DNA of 64,000 bases from Triplophysa rosa (lineage: Eukaryota > Chordata > Actinopteri > Cypriniformes > Nemacheilidae). This document shows positions 23,505 to 35,800 of the stretch, piece by piece. Where the stretch lies: positions 6,479,769-6,543,768 of the forward strand of contig NC_079901.1 in the NCBI RefSeq assembly GCF_024868665.1, given 5' to 3'. Below the pieces are notes generated by a model. That model was given only the letters and a program-made list of their open reading frames with translations. It was not told the DNA's origin and made no database searches. The position numbers were made by a program, and so were the translations under genes. Within the stretch, counting starts at the first letter, position 1. Every line of letters begins with the position of its first letter.

Positions 23505-24046
23505 GTTTTAAAGTCCCCCCGTGGTCAATAATTGTATCCCTTAAAACTAATCTTTGACCATCCAAATTACACATTTAAAAGTGTTTTCCTGTGAATTTTT
23601 TTTCTAGCCTTAAAATAGTTTGAATGTAACTCAGTGTAACTCATGTACACCTCAGCTTCGTTAAGTTTACGCGGATACATGATTATGCAAATTAGCCTAT
23701 CCTCCACTCAGTCGCACTCGGCAGTTCCAGACGCTGCTACAACTGAAAGCGAAACTGAGCTGACACAACAGTGCAGCGATCATTTTGGCCCAAATATATA
23801 AGCCATCTTTGCATATTTATGCCTCAAACTGCTGATCCACAGGGGTCAAATGGGTTGATGTGATTGGTTACAAGTTTCTTGCGTCATTAACTGGAGCATT
23901 TTCTTAAACTGTCGTTGGTAAACTGCAGTTTTAAAACTGCAATGGTATAAAATGATACATTTGCACATGGTTTGTCTTAAAGCACATTTAAAACACCATA
24001 TAAACAACATTCAAAACTTGATTTTCACCACAGGGGGTTTTCAAGA
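23505..24046. repeat. Dispersed MITE, copy B, near complete
   Basis: The ends are inverted: aaagtccccccgtggtca at 23509 against accacagggggtttt near 24027. The interior matches copy A at 20.4-21.2 kb. It preserves the empty TTAA site (23661-23664) that is occupied in copy A. A short piece of the same family lies at 31160-31215. Confidence 0.75.
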
Positions 24047-25317
24047 CAAGACGACACACAAACAAGAAACATGCAATTTTCATTTAGGAAATATTTGGAA
24101 ATATATGTTATTAATTAGGCATATATATATATAAGTGTGTAATATTAAGTCAAGATGAGTATTGAGCATTTATTATTATCTCAACTAGCATCAAGTATTC
24201 CAGAGTGCCTTGTAATAAGCAAAACTAATGGCATGCATTGGAAGGTTGGTTGTAAATGCATGCATAATCTGTCAGGGTTCCTGTAACTGGTGGAGAACGT
24301 TGTCGGTTCAATGTCCATGCAATGCAGAAACAGATCAAATGTACACATTCAAAGCACTGCAAATTGCTTGACCTGGTTAATGCTGACAAATGCCTATCAA
24401 GTTAATGATCCATAACTAGTTGACATAAACCCATTCAATACTAGTAGCAGAATTAATCGACTAGTCAATTTGCCGCTCCATGGATTATAACCGAAGCGTT
24501 TTTGTATGCATGGTGATATGTTATTTGCTGTCAATGTCGATTTGTCTGGTAACTGTAAATTATTCAAAAACCAGATTCTTTCATTTCAGTACCTTTTATT
24601 CATTTAGCAAAGCAATTTACAGTGCATTTCAGGTATACATTTTTTGAGAATGTTTCATCCCTAGAACCGATGACCTTGGTGTTAACAGAGTCACCTTGCT
24701 TCTACAATCTACAGTCTACTTTTTCTGTGTGTTGGAAAAATAAACCATAAGACCTTGATGAGTAATTTAGAAGTCAATTTCTTCAGTTTCTTAGTTGTTC
24801 ACTCTCCAACTGTATTGAAGCCGAGGCTAAACCGAGGTGGTCCTTGAACTCGTATGGCTGACACGAATCTCCACCCTCATGTCTTTGATCCAACCCACTT
24901 GTCCTAGTTTAATCCATTACAACACCTCAACTCATCTGCCTTTCCTGTTCCTCATAAGTGCTTCAGCTGATCCAAGACTCACGGACAGGCACCTTGGAAC
25001 ATATTTATATCCGTAATACTTGTATTGTACAATGATTGATTCATACTGGATTATTCTTGTGTCAGGTCACATCAGATAGGCCCGTGTAATGAGAGCTGTA
25101 CGTCCCGGCACACCTGCTACTCCGTCCCCAATCACGAGTGATAAACGAGACGTGTGCCAAGGGACGTGTGACAAGCGAGAAGAAGTGAGAGGAAAATACG
25201 TCATTTCATTTCAAAGTGAGTTTTCCCTCTTGTCTTGTGGTGCTGGAATGAAGGGGTCGGGCAGTCAACCCAGGTAGTGTTTGAAAGCTCAAGGCGACAC
25301 AGAAATTGGTTTCTTAC
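24047..25317. other. Noncoding stretch
   Basis: No gene or repeat I can support. A (ta) rich tract lies near 24120-24133. Confidence 0.45.
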
Positions 25318-25363
25318 CTGGTGTCGGCGAGCCGTGAATCGAGAGGGAAAGAAAGCGTCTTCC
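25318..25363 (-). CDS. Candidate 46-bp internal coding exon, product unknown
   Basis: On the minus strand, tgtgctctccacag| (AG complement at 25364-25365) precedes 46 bases that end at a strong donor, CACCAG|gtaagaaacc (25317 downward). Read in the phase left by the exon candidate at 39978-40056, it stays open and gives GKTLSFPLDSRLADT. The short length and lack of a recognised family keep this uncertain. If real, it lies 14.6 kb downstream of the 40.0-kb exon in the same gene. Confidence 0.35.
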
Positions 25364-26012
25364 CTGTGGAGAGCACAACCGCGACCTTCGCTGACCTGTT
25401 TTTGAATGCTTTTCTCTTACGGACGTATTAAACAAACAAATGCATGTTTCGGTTCACAGGAAACGGATTCAAACTGTGCCCAGTTAATGGCGGATTGCCC
25501 GGGGCTTTGTCTCAGCTCCATCGGACCGCTGTATTGATTCCTGGAGATGACTTCATAGAGGGATCAACAGTAACCAGTATCTTCAGAGTGCTCTTTTACT
25601 GTACCCAGTGCTGTGGTAATGTTGATCAATAATAAAAAAAAATGATATGCACTTAGACCGATGTTGTGCAGCGCAACAATTAGGCCGCAATGGTATCTCC
25701 ATTACCAGATGCTATGAATTTCCAAAATGCAAACGTAAACAAGTGCTTTTCAATTGGTATCGTGAATGCAGAGAAACGATGATACTCATTATTTTTTTGT
25801 GTAATGATTTATGAGTGTGCCAAGAGTTTAGGCCTTTTATGAAACAGTAAAAGGCATGGTAAAGGTCTGAACACACCCCTGCTGCACACTCAGCTACATC
25901 TAATGAATATTTAATGCAAACTGAAAAGCATGACAAAACAGAATGAGAAATTAGAATGAAGACTACAACAGCAATCACCTAAACAGCTATCCCCCTGAGG
26001 TTTCAGCTAATG
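25364..26012. other. Noncoding stretch
   Basis: No gene supported. GC-richer near 25440-25600 with a 62-codon ORF of no known family. Confidence 0.45.
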
Positions 26013-26190
26013 TTAAAGGTGCTGTAAGTGATTTTTTAATACAATGCATTAAATGTCCCTACTACCTGACTGATATCATTGAAATAAGTATTGTGAGAAA
26101 TCTGTCTCAGTGGTGAACCTAGACTCCACAGTGGCCTTCTAGCTATTTAGCAACACTTGTTCGGAATTGCTGACATGGGATTGGCTGACA
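26013..26190. repeat. MITE fragment beginning TTAAAGGTGCTGTAAG
   Basis: The left end ttaaaggtgctgtaagtgat is a common fish MITE terminus. The right terminus is not found and the sequence trails off after about 26190. Confidence 0.45.
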
Positions 26191-26903
26191 TACTATATGT
26201 TTGGAGAGCAGAGTTTTAGAGGTTGTTTACACAACACTGTTTTCAACTGAAAACTGAAAAGTTTGTATGCGTTTTGGCCATTTGTTTACACAACAAATGT
26301 TGTTTGGGGACTGAAAACACAAACTTTTGAAAACGGGTCTCAAAGTGCAAGTTTTTTAAAATGCCGCCGTTATTGTCTCTGTGTGACAATATGCTGCAAG
26401 ACGGAACTTTCTGAAAACTCTAAAATCGCTGGCAAAAATCACAATAAAATAGCATACTTCCAATCAACAATTAAATATGTCATCAACTGTATCATAACTT
26501 CAGTTTCCTAATAAATTAATTAAAATTAATATCATAACTTTTTGAATAATAATTAAATTAAATTAAATAAAAAAATGAAACACAATTAATTAATTAAAAA
26601 TAAACAAAAAATATTATTGCACAAGTACTGCACATAAAAAACTGATTTGTTTTCTAGATATGCACCGATAATACAATAATTATTTTAGATTTTGCAGGAA
26701 ATGTTAGTTTGACTTTTTGTTTATTTGATTTCAACACACAAAGATATGCAAGTACATGCAAGTAACTTAAAATTTTATGTTTCAAACAGAAGTGTTGATA
26801 GAAAGAGGAAACGTTACGGATTGCAGCTATAACATTAATAATCTTTTCAAGCTTAATAGTTACTTAAAAAGCAGTAATTGCGTGATTTGTTATATAAAGT
26901 TAA

Positions 26904-27462
26904 AGGGGTCATATGGCGCGAATACATGTTTTTCTGGGTCTTTGGTGTATTATAAGTTGCCCATGCATGTATTAGACACGTAAAATTGCAAAAATGAAAG
27001 TGTGGGAACAAAAGATGAATTCTATCTAAAAGCGAATGCTCACCCAGACCTGCTTGAGACGCCTCATGTAACCACACCCCCACAAATCTACGTCAGTTGG
27101 TGGTATGACTTGACTAACACCGCCCAAATGTATACGCAAGTAAGGTGGCGTACCTGTCAGTACAATTGCTTTGGAACCTGATGTTTCAAATATGGTAAGA
27201 GACGTTACATTTCCGTCACACGCTTGCAGTATTTGACCAATCACTACACACTGGTTAACTGGCCAATCATAGCACACCTCGTTTTTCAGAGCGATGAGCT
27301 TTGTTAAAAATCTGTGCGTTTCAGAGAGGCGGGGCAAAGAGGAGAAACAAACATGCACGGTATGTGGAAAATACAGCATTTTTAACCTTAAATCGTGTAA
27401 GCACATTGCATTACATCTAAAACAAACACGAATATTCGTTTTAGCCGTGTCATATGACCCCT
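26904..27462. mobile_element. MITE with 12-bp inverted repeats and TTAA duplication
   Basis: Perfect 12-base inverted ends, aggggtcatatg (26904-26915) and catatgacccct (27451-27462), are each bordered by TTAA (26900-26903 and 27463-27466). Length 559 bp, no coding capacity. TTAA target use suggests mobilisation by a piggyBac- or Kolobok-type transposase. Confidence 0.85.
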
Positions 27463-27466
27463 TTAA

Positions 27467-28654
27467 AAAGTTTCAGATTTAAAGGAAAACACCCATCACC
27501 ATTTTTTCTCCAGCCCGTGGCAGTTCACTGGTGGCCTTGGCATTATTTTTGCACTGTTTTGCCTGTAGGTGATAATTGATTCTCTGGTGATAATGAAATT
27601 GTGCAATACAAATACTATGAATTTGCTTTTGTATTTATTTAAGATTTATAAATAAATCTTACATGGAGCATGCTGTTCTCTGTTATTTACTGATAACAGA
27701 TAGCTGGAGACTGTTAAGTGTGTTGTTATTTACAATACAAACAGATGAAAATTATGCAGTTTTAACGCCAAATGGGGAAATCTGTTAATTGTCAATGCTA
27801 AAATGTATACAATGGGACAAAATCTTTTTGAAACTCTAGGGAGGACCCTCTAAAGTCCATTCATTACCCTTTAGAGACTCACACAGTTCCAGTTGTGTGA
27901 CCCTCATCTCCATATACAAATTGGCTCAGGTTCAATGCCTCATCCTTCTTTCTTTTCATCATTTTCAGCATACTGCTCAGTAATCTTTCATTAGAGGAGG
28001 CACTAACCTGCTGTTCTGTCCGCACATGTCCTCAACCCCAACCCTCCCCTATGGATGAGGCAGCCTGTCTCGGTGTCCACCCTAGACCCCCACTAAGCAG
28101 TCTGCATCTGGATCTGACAGCTGGACACATGTTCCCTGCCGCTCCCAGCAGGGGGTTCTTGAAACACCCACCCCAATCTCATATCCACTCTTTGAACCTG
28201 TTCTTGATCACCGTGGGATCCTTACAAAAGACAAACGCTGAATTTGAAGAGCCTCCTGTTGTGCTTCGGCCCAATTTTCATAACTGACAACACAGAGCCT
28301 CCTGGTGCTTTATTCTCTAGAGAAATAAAAACAATTTTGTAGATACCCTCTATCCACAGACATAATTATAGCAAAGCGAGATTAAAACCTATTTTTTATT
28401 CTTTGCAAAACTCAATTCCAGAGTTAATGTATAAATTTGGCCTTTGAACCATGTTATGCATTTGCTTGAAGTCAATCAGAAAGGATAATTATTTTTACCC
28501 CTACTGTATTTCAGCATAAATGTACAGTGCAGTGCAGATTGATTGAAAATAGCATGTTCAATTCAATCTTTGTTTGTTTTAAAAACAACGCTGTCACACC
28601 ATACGGCACATTTTAAAAACGTACAATATTTGTTAACTACCCATATCCATATGT
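27467..28654. other. Noncoding stretch
   Basis: No gene or named repeat supported. 28020-28290 is GC-richer with a 78-codon plus ORF that resembles no family I know. Confidence 0.4.
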
Positions 28655-28930
28655 TATATCTGTAGCTGTCTTTAAGAATCGGCTAAAAACACATCTCTTC
28701 AGTCAACATCTGACCCATTAGTACAGTCTTCTACTTCTTTTCCATTTTCCAACCCCCCCCCAAAAAAGAAATCCTTAGCTTCATATACTGTGGTAGGGCT
28801 AACTGAGACACGTTTTAATGCACCCATGCATTGCTGTTCTTTTGTTGCACAAATTGATCCTATTATTTTCCCCTACTTTGTAAGTCGCTTTGGATAAAAC
28901 CGTCTGCAAAATTACTAAATGTAAATGTAT
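28655..28930 (+). mobile_element. LINE 3' end, 5'-truncated
   Basis: The last 19 codons of an ORF2 are readable (28662-28721: [19 protein letters not shown] then TAG), matching the RLKTHLFSQ end of the L2 protein at 5.2 kb. The 3' UTR ends aagtcgctttggataaaacc...actaaatgtaaatgta, a 3' tail type common among fish LINEs and different from the attgaa tail of the 3.5-kb copy. So this is a second LINE family. Confidence 0.75.
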
Positions 28931-29283
28931 AGTTTGGTATGAAAAATTTGAATAATGCCTCATTCAACATTCGGATCACGTTACACAAATGTAACAGCTA
29001 ATACAGTGCATATACAAGACACATGTTTGCGACATCTGAAATTTGTGAAAGAAAACGGAGAATTGCGGAAAATTACTTGAAGTGGCAAAAAGAAGCCATG
29101 GGGCTATTTTTTCATGAAAAAGTTGTTGGAAAAGCCCATTTCTGTTGGCCTATCAACATTGTCCTCACCTGCTCAGTTTGTCAGCATCACACACAAACAA
29201 GTAGCACCAGCCATACAACACACAATGAAGGCTCGGTAAGCTATTCATTTGATCCAGCAGAAAAGCCAGCAAACGAAAGTGTT

Positions 29284-29510
29284 TGGGACTACTTTTGACC
29301 CTTCCTCTTTCAAACTGCTCAAGAGAACAGTCTCTCTCTGCCGTCAAACAAGTGAAAAACTACATTCAATCTACAATGACTGAATGTAAACTGAATGACT
29401 TTGCACTTCTTTCAATAGAGAACCCTTTATCTGTTGGCCTGGATTACAAGGACATTATTGATATTGACGAATTTGGTCTAAGAAAACAAGGAAGAGGAAA
29501 CTTTAAAATA
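29284..29510 (+). pseudogene. hAT transposase C-terminal dimerisation fragment
   Basis: The frame reads LTLPLSNCSREQSLSAVKQV, then NYIQSTMTECKLNDFALLSI and ENPLSVGLDYKDII. This fits the C-terminal hAT family dimerisation domain, where S-x-R-x-F-S-x-x-K and L-N-x-L-A-L-L-S-I-E are usual. Only about 70 residues are recognisable and the preceding frame is broken. It ends at a MITE insertion (29524). Either an old transposon or a remnant of a transposase-derived gene. Confidence 0.55.
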
Positions 29511-29523
29511 CTCTGTACATTAA

Positions 29524-29903
29524 AGGTCCAGTATATGAAATTTAGCGGCATCTAGCGAGTAAGGTTGCAAATTGCAACCAACGGCTCACTCCACCCCTCC
29601 CTTTCGAAGCACTACGGTGGCTGAAACAGGACTAAGATGTCTTCACGTTTTTGCTTCTTTGTTGAAGGAGATAACGTATTTACTCTGTAGAGCAGTTTGT
29701 CCATTTAGGGCTACTGTAGAAACAACATGGCGAATTCCATGTAAGGGGACCCACGGTGTATGTAGATAGAAATAGCTCATTATGAGATGATAAAAACATT
29801 ACGCTTCATTATGTCAGGATTTTATACAACTACGAAGACATAGTTATGTACAGTATATCGCATTTCTGTCACTAGACCCTCCAAAAAATTACACATTGGA
29901 CCT
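29524..29903. mobile_element. MITE with TTAAAGGTCCA ends and TTAA duplication
   Basis: The ends aggtccagtatatgaaattt and, inverted, attacacattggacct are bordered by TTAA (29520-29523 and 29904-29907). Internal landmarks (agcggcatctagcgagtaag, gtaaggggaccc) match a very common fish MITE. Length 380 bp, noncoding. Confidence 0.85.
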
Positions 29904-29909
29904 TTAAAA

Positions 29910-30107
29910 TAGTACATGTATACTATATACGCACCGTTGGATTTTTTTACGAGCAGGGGGTACGTTGGGATTTTTTTTCCGTAATTAGTTTAGCCACTAG
30001 GTGGCAACTGTGCGATAAGACCTGCCTAACTGTTCCTTACTGACCCCAATAGGCCAGGCGAGGTATTGCAATTTGTTACAATGCGCCTTTGTCATATGCC
30101 TGTGTAT
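29910..30107. other. Short unclassified stretch
   Basis: No gene seen between the MITE and the nonautonomous hAT element. Confidence 0.4.
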
Positions 30108-30115
30108 GCGTACGG

Positions 30116-31133
30116 CGTGGCGGACTGACCGTCTGGAGCACTGGGAGTTTTCCCGGTGGGCCGCTGCTCAATGTGGGCCCCACTGTAAGGATATAAATAA
30201 TAATAATAATATTTTCTTTTGCTCACTAGTTGTGATTTCTGTGCCCTAGCAACAGCGGTTACAGCGCTCGTCAATGTCAAAAGGTTGGCCAATCAAACAG
30301 GATTTAGAGAATTCTAGCCAATCAAATTACAGAGGCCAAGCAGAACTTAAACCAATCAAACCGAAAAAGACAGACGTTTCAGCCAGTTAAATTGAAGAAG
30401 ACTGGAAGACAGAAGTTTGGTAGGCGGTCGCTAACAGAAACCATGTGCGAATTCAGTTTGATGACAGAACTATTATCACAGGTAATAAAATGACTATTTT
30501 TGGTAAAATTTCTGTTTAATTTACAGTTTTATAATGCTTATTGAAGCTACTAAGTTATTAAGCCCAAAGCGTGAATGTTTCTCTCCTCTCTTCTCGGTTT
30601 ATAATTCCAAATGCTCACTTTTGTTTAGACTTTTTTGCAGATTTTGGACTTTATATTTGATGTAATATAGCAATAAAACAAGAGTTTTTATCAAAGTCTA
30701 GTCACACTTTTTTGGCAGCATTTAAGTAAATACTCTTGTCTAGGAAATTATTCATAAGTAGGAAGTCATCAACCTTATACTTCAAACAGGGTAAAACTTG
30801 AATCTTTGACTCAAGTGTGTTACATGTCATGGTCAGTAAAGTGTAATTTACAAACAGTTCAAATACATTACCCTACATTACACTGACATGTTTAGGCAGG
30901 CGTTTATGTAATTCTGATGTCTGTTTGCTGCTAAGACTGCAATGGCCTTTACTGTTTGTTGTTTTCTTTGCAATGTGTCTTTAAAAGGTCCTTAGAAACA
31001 TTTGTTTCTAAATTGTGGTGTTATAGAATGATTTGTGCATCAATAAGCTGGTGTATTATGTTGACAGCCTGGTGTTGTGGGCTGCTCCTGGTGAAAAAGT
31101 CCAGGGCCACTTTTTAGTCCCAGTCCGCCACTG
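30116..31133. mobile_element. Nonautonomous hAT element, 1018 bp
   Basis: Inverted ends cgtggcggactg (30116) and cagtccgccactg (31133) match the CAGTGGCGGACTG-type hAT terminus, with one base lost at the left. An 8-bp flanking duplication, gcgtacgg at 30108-30115 and gcgtatgg at 31134-31141, differs at one base. The interior has no transposase ORF. Confidence 0.75.
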
Positions 31134-31219
31134 GCGTATGGGTCAAATGATGTGTATGTAAACAGATACCGCACTTGGCAGTTCCAGACTCTGCCAAAGC
31201 CGGTTTCTCAGTTTGGCGT

Positions 31220-32309
31220 TCATTTACAAGCTTTTATAGTTGTGGTATTTTGTGTAAAGCAGTTAAACAAACAATATAATGTTTTATTCAAAATGTTATA
31301 CATGGACAGACTAGAAGCAACCTGCAGTACGTAACAATCGACAATAATGAAGAAAATTGTCTGTGATTATAGATTTACATTTGCATTTATACTGACTTAA
31401 AGTTTAATATCCATACCCCACACAGAGAGATGTTCAGCGGTGGTCTCTGTAATTATTCTCCATCACGTTACAGCCACGGTTTCATATACAGCCGGGGTTA
31501 TTAGAAATCAGAGAGTTCATGTTGGGTTTTGGCTGTTTATTTTCATGAGGCGATGCTGTGCTGTTCTCAAAGTCACCCTTAGTCACGTCTGGGCCTGGCT
31601 GAAGTGAACCGGACTGACGGCTCCCTCCACACTACCATGTAATTAAACTGTCTTTCGGAAAGATGGCTGCACATTGGTGCACACACAATGTGATGATTAG
31701 GGTTTGTGAGGGTTTTCTGCACCGAGAGATGGACAAGGCCCGGTAGCGATGGCCATAATTTGGTATGTATCAGTGAAGCATCGCTCCAGACACTTCCTTC
31801 ACAAGACATTGAGTGAGACACAGCAGATTACTGCTGTTCAGCATGGCGTGCTGGTAAAAAACATTCAGCGTTGCTTGAATATTACGATGCCTTCTGTCGA
31901 GGGACATCTAGATGTATTTTGTGCCACACGGATTAGCGCTCAGAGTTTATGATTCCGAATCTGTTTTGATGTTATTTATTCCCTCGTGGCGGTGAGGTTG
32001 CTATAACAACGGCAGGAAACGATCGCCTCTTAATGAGAGTGACATTTCTGAGTATTAACTGTGCACAGCTTTTATATTACAATGAAAATAAAATGAGCAT
32101 TTGCATAGAAGTTTGAAATGAACATAAAACCTTTCTGTTTTATTAGAGAAAATGATGCAACAAAAGTCTTCCACATGGTGTTCGGATAACGGCACTTTGC
32201 ACTTTGACTGCATTGAACTAAAAGAAATATAACGCACACACGCACGCACATATCTGCTTATTCTGCCATTTTCCAGATATTCAATCAGTCCATTTATTTC
32301 TATGCTTGT
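31220..32309. other. Unique noncoding stretch, candidate conserved element
   Basis: No gene. 31400-32000 has balanced composition and no repeat signature, unlike its AT-rich surroundings; it could be a conserved noncoding element. Confidence 0.3.
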
Positions 32310-32822
32310 ACACAATTCTAGGGCACCATAGACTACCATAGGTTTTTTCTTACTATGTTAGTCCGTAGTCCCCCTGAACAGTTTGGTTCAGACATTTTTA
32401 TTTGGATACTCCACACAAAAATGACAATTCTCTCATGAATTATTCACCCTAGTTGTTCCAAACCTGTATACATTTCTTTTTGTTAAACACAAAGAAACAT
32501 ATTTGGAAGAATGCTAGCACATGAGAATTATGAGGCACCATTACCTTCCGTAGTGGGATTTGTTTTACTTTTTTTGTTCTATTGAACACAAAATAAGATC
32601 TTACAAATTTAGGAAAGCAAACAGCTCTGGGGCACCTTTGACTACCATTTTATATTTTCCTACAATGATAGTCAGTGGTGCCCCAGAAATGTCATTTGCT
32701 AACATTCTTCCAAATATCTTTCTTTGTGTTTAACCGAACAAAGGAATTTATACAGGTTTAGAACGACCAGAGGGGGAGTCATTCATGACGGAATTTTCAT
32801 TTTTGGGCGAATTATCCCTTTA
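32310..32822. repeat. Foldback MITE, nearly full copy
   Basis: The left arm (aaaatgacaattctctcatg, then tattcaccctagttgttcca) and right arm (catgacggaattttcatttt, ending ttatccctttaa) are inverted relatives, with agtcagtggtgccccaga and its complement in the middle. Same family as the copies at 3.2, 18.9 and 36.9 kb. Confidence 0.75.
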
Positions 32823-35800
32823 ATGTCTTCATTGAAACATTTATTTAAAACAGGAATGCATGGAATCCTGAAAAGAGTCACAGGCTCTTTTCTACAATCT
32901 GCAAACATACTGTAAGCACATGGAAACATGCTGTATGTGCCCATTTTTCCAGTTCTCTGCATATGTAGGAATACAACACATGTAGCAACACAATAGAGAT
33001 TGATGTTAACCTATAAGTCATAAGTATGAAAATACAAAGCACCCAAAAATATGTTAATAGACTAAAAAAATTAATGAGCTTGATTAATCATATTTTTACA
33101 CAAGCAGACACGGTTCTGCTACAAATGAACACTTAAAGTTTGTTCTAGAACTACCGTTCCTATACAATTAGAGCAAAAGGGTCAAAAGTGCAAACATTAC
33201 AACTTGCCCGTGGGTGGTGTTCATATAACAGACAGAGGCTGTTAGTTGTAACACTTGGTAGAAAATTCTGTTTGAACACAAATAACTCAATATTATTCTG
33301 TCTACAAACTAAAGGTGGATTTTTTTTGTACATTGGTCTATAATCGATAGATATCCACACATCCAAACATCCTTCATATAAATCCTTCTATCATAAATCA
33401 ATACATATGGATAGATATATGAGAAAATGATGTTTATTACTTCCCCTGATGTTTTAATTTCAGTTATTTAACATGTTCATTTTTTTAAAATCAGAAAATG
33501 GGTTGTGTGTTGGGAACCCTAAAGACTAACATGCACACACTCTGTAGATTGTCATATGGAATGAAACGATGAAACAATCTTTGAAAGCAAATCTTTAGCA
33601 ATGTGCATTTTGTATTTTTATTTTTTTTCTGTAGTGGTGGCCAATATGAGCGTTGTCTTGGACTTTAAACAGTGCCATTGTAGAAGTGTACTACACAACA
33701 GACCTTTTTTGACACTGGAGCAACATTATTATCAAAAAACCCTGCCGTTTGCTAAAACTATATCTACGTCTAAATTGTTGAAGTAATCTTGCTTTCCGAA
33801 ATTCAAATTCTGACCTATATTTTCTTGGCAAACAAACTTTTATTTTCCCACGTTCAATGATTACATCTAGATGATTCCTTGAATCTAAAAGTACTTGACA
33901 ATGATAAATGTCCTGCAATGTTATGAAAGATGTTACCTGACACACAAGGATATCTCCATGATCTGATTCAACATATTGTAACTCACCACAAAACATGACA
34001 CGTGATTGCCTAATGTGCACTAAAAACATCACAGAGATGCTTCATTATATTATGTTTCTGCAGATACACAAAGAAACTTGCCGGTGAGGGACAAAGGGGT
34101 TGCTTTTTACTCCAATCTTAATTGTTTTTGAAATGGAGCTATTCTATATTGATCAGGACCCAGTTTGTTGCATGAGTGAAGTAGGTCTTAGAGCACAAAC
34201 AGAAAAGAGGGATCCTTTTAACTCTCATTGACAAACTGGGTCAGTAGTGCTAATGTGCAACGTGTGTGTTTCTGTACTGCACATCACTGTGTGTTTCAAA
34301 ATGCGGCACAAAGCTGAGAAACATCGAGCATTTATTTTTTTCCTATTATGGCTTTTGGAGTCAATGGAGTATGAAAGGAAAATGCATCTTGCTAAATGCA
34401 CAGCTAAGTGAATGTAAATGATGTTTAATGAGAGGGTAACTGCAAACGCCCACCTCTCGAATGTTGCCTTGTTCCTCAAAAGCCCAATTAAACGGCCATG
34501 TAAGAACAACTCGTAACAGCAGTGTTTCGATGGTCTGGCTCTGTTTCAAGTCCTAGAAAGCTGCATATAAGGGCATTGTAGGCAGGCAGGCTGCAAGCTT
34601 GAAGACTTTTGCAAAAAGATGTTTCTTTTGGGGCAGATTCTATCCAAAACGGTGGGTGAATAAATAAAAAATTGATATAATAAATATAAAAAAAAGATTA
34701 ATTTGCAGTCACACTACATTTTTCATCCCATTGACTTCCATTCATACAAATGTGAAGATTTGCATTCAAACATGCTCCAAATTTTAAATTTGGTGAACTC
34801 TGAACTGCAAATTTGTATCACGTGAAGTTGTGTGACCATCAAAGACCGTTACATCATGGTGTGTGGGGCCAGGGCTAAGGGGGCAGTGCCTCCCAGTTTT
34901 TTCTTATAGGCCCCTCCAAAAATATCCAGCCTAGTACCCGGCCTGACGGTGTGACAATTTCAAAATCCAAGATGGATAAAAAGGGATAATAGCGACATCA
35001 CAATCCCATAGTCCCATATATGCAGCTTCTCTGGAAATTTCGGCATGGCAAAAGTCTGGCATGATTACGGATAATGGATGCATTTACGATTTCGCTAAAT
35101 CGTATACATTTTTCGGGAATAATTTGGCATGTTTACGAGTTTTTGCACATTAGAGTATGACGCGGTTATCTCTAGCCTCAAACAATTCAAACTTGATTCA
35201 AGCCATTTAGTTTTCATTTTATTTAACAATAACAACCTTATAAAGCAGCTGCCTTTGCACATCTAAAGAACTGCTTATTACTTCTCTGCATTGTGTTTGC
35301 CTGGAGAAGACAAAGTGCAAATTTACATTTAGACACATTCTACGACACACTGTCAAGTTTATTGTTGCAAAAGAAAAAACACTTAGGAAAGTAAAGCGAT
35401 GTACAATCACCTCAGAGGTTGTCTCGCACAAACAATTAAAGCGCTCTTGTTTTGATTAGAAGATATAAACTTGCTTTCCAAAATACTTTTTGTTGTCGTT
35501 CCAGGGATTTTTTCTGCGAGAGTTTGGGAAGTAGGCTTTTTTAGTCGAATCACTGAATTAACGAGAGATTTATTTGAACAGAAAAAATGGCATTACACGA
35601 GAATGTTTGCGTTGGTAAAGCTAATCCGATATGCTCACAGAGAACTCCAAATGTTTGCAGTTTGATTAATCCTCCGTCCCGGCTGATGACATCAACCGTG
35701 TAAGAACATCAACAGACTTCTCTTTAAAGTCTCGGGGAGAAATCAGCCACCAGAACTAATAAAGACTGATGAGAACTTCGTGGATTCAAGATTCCTAATG

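Noticed and set aside
33691..34032. 113-codon minus ORF as a gene
   Set aside because: AT-rich, no domain, no splice sites, no promoter-like context.
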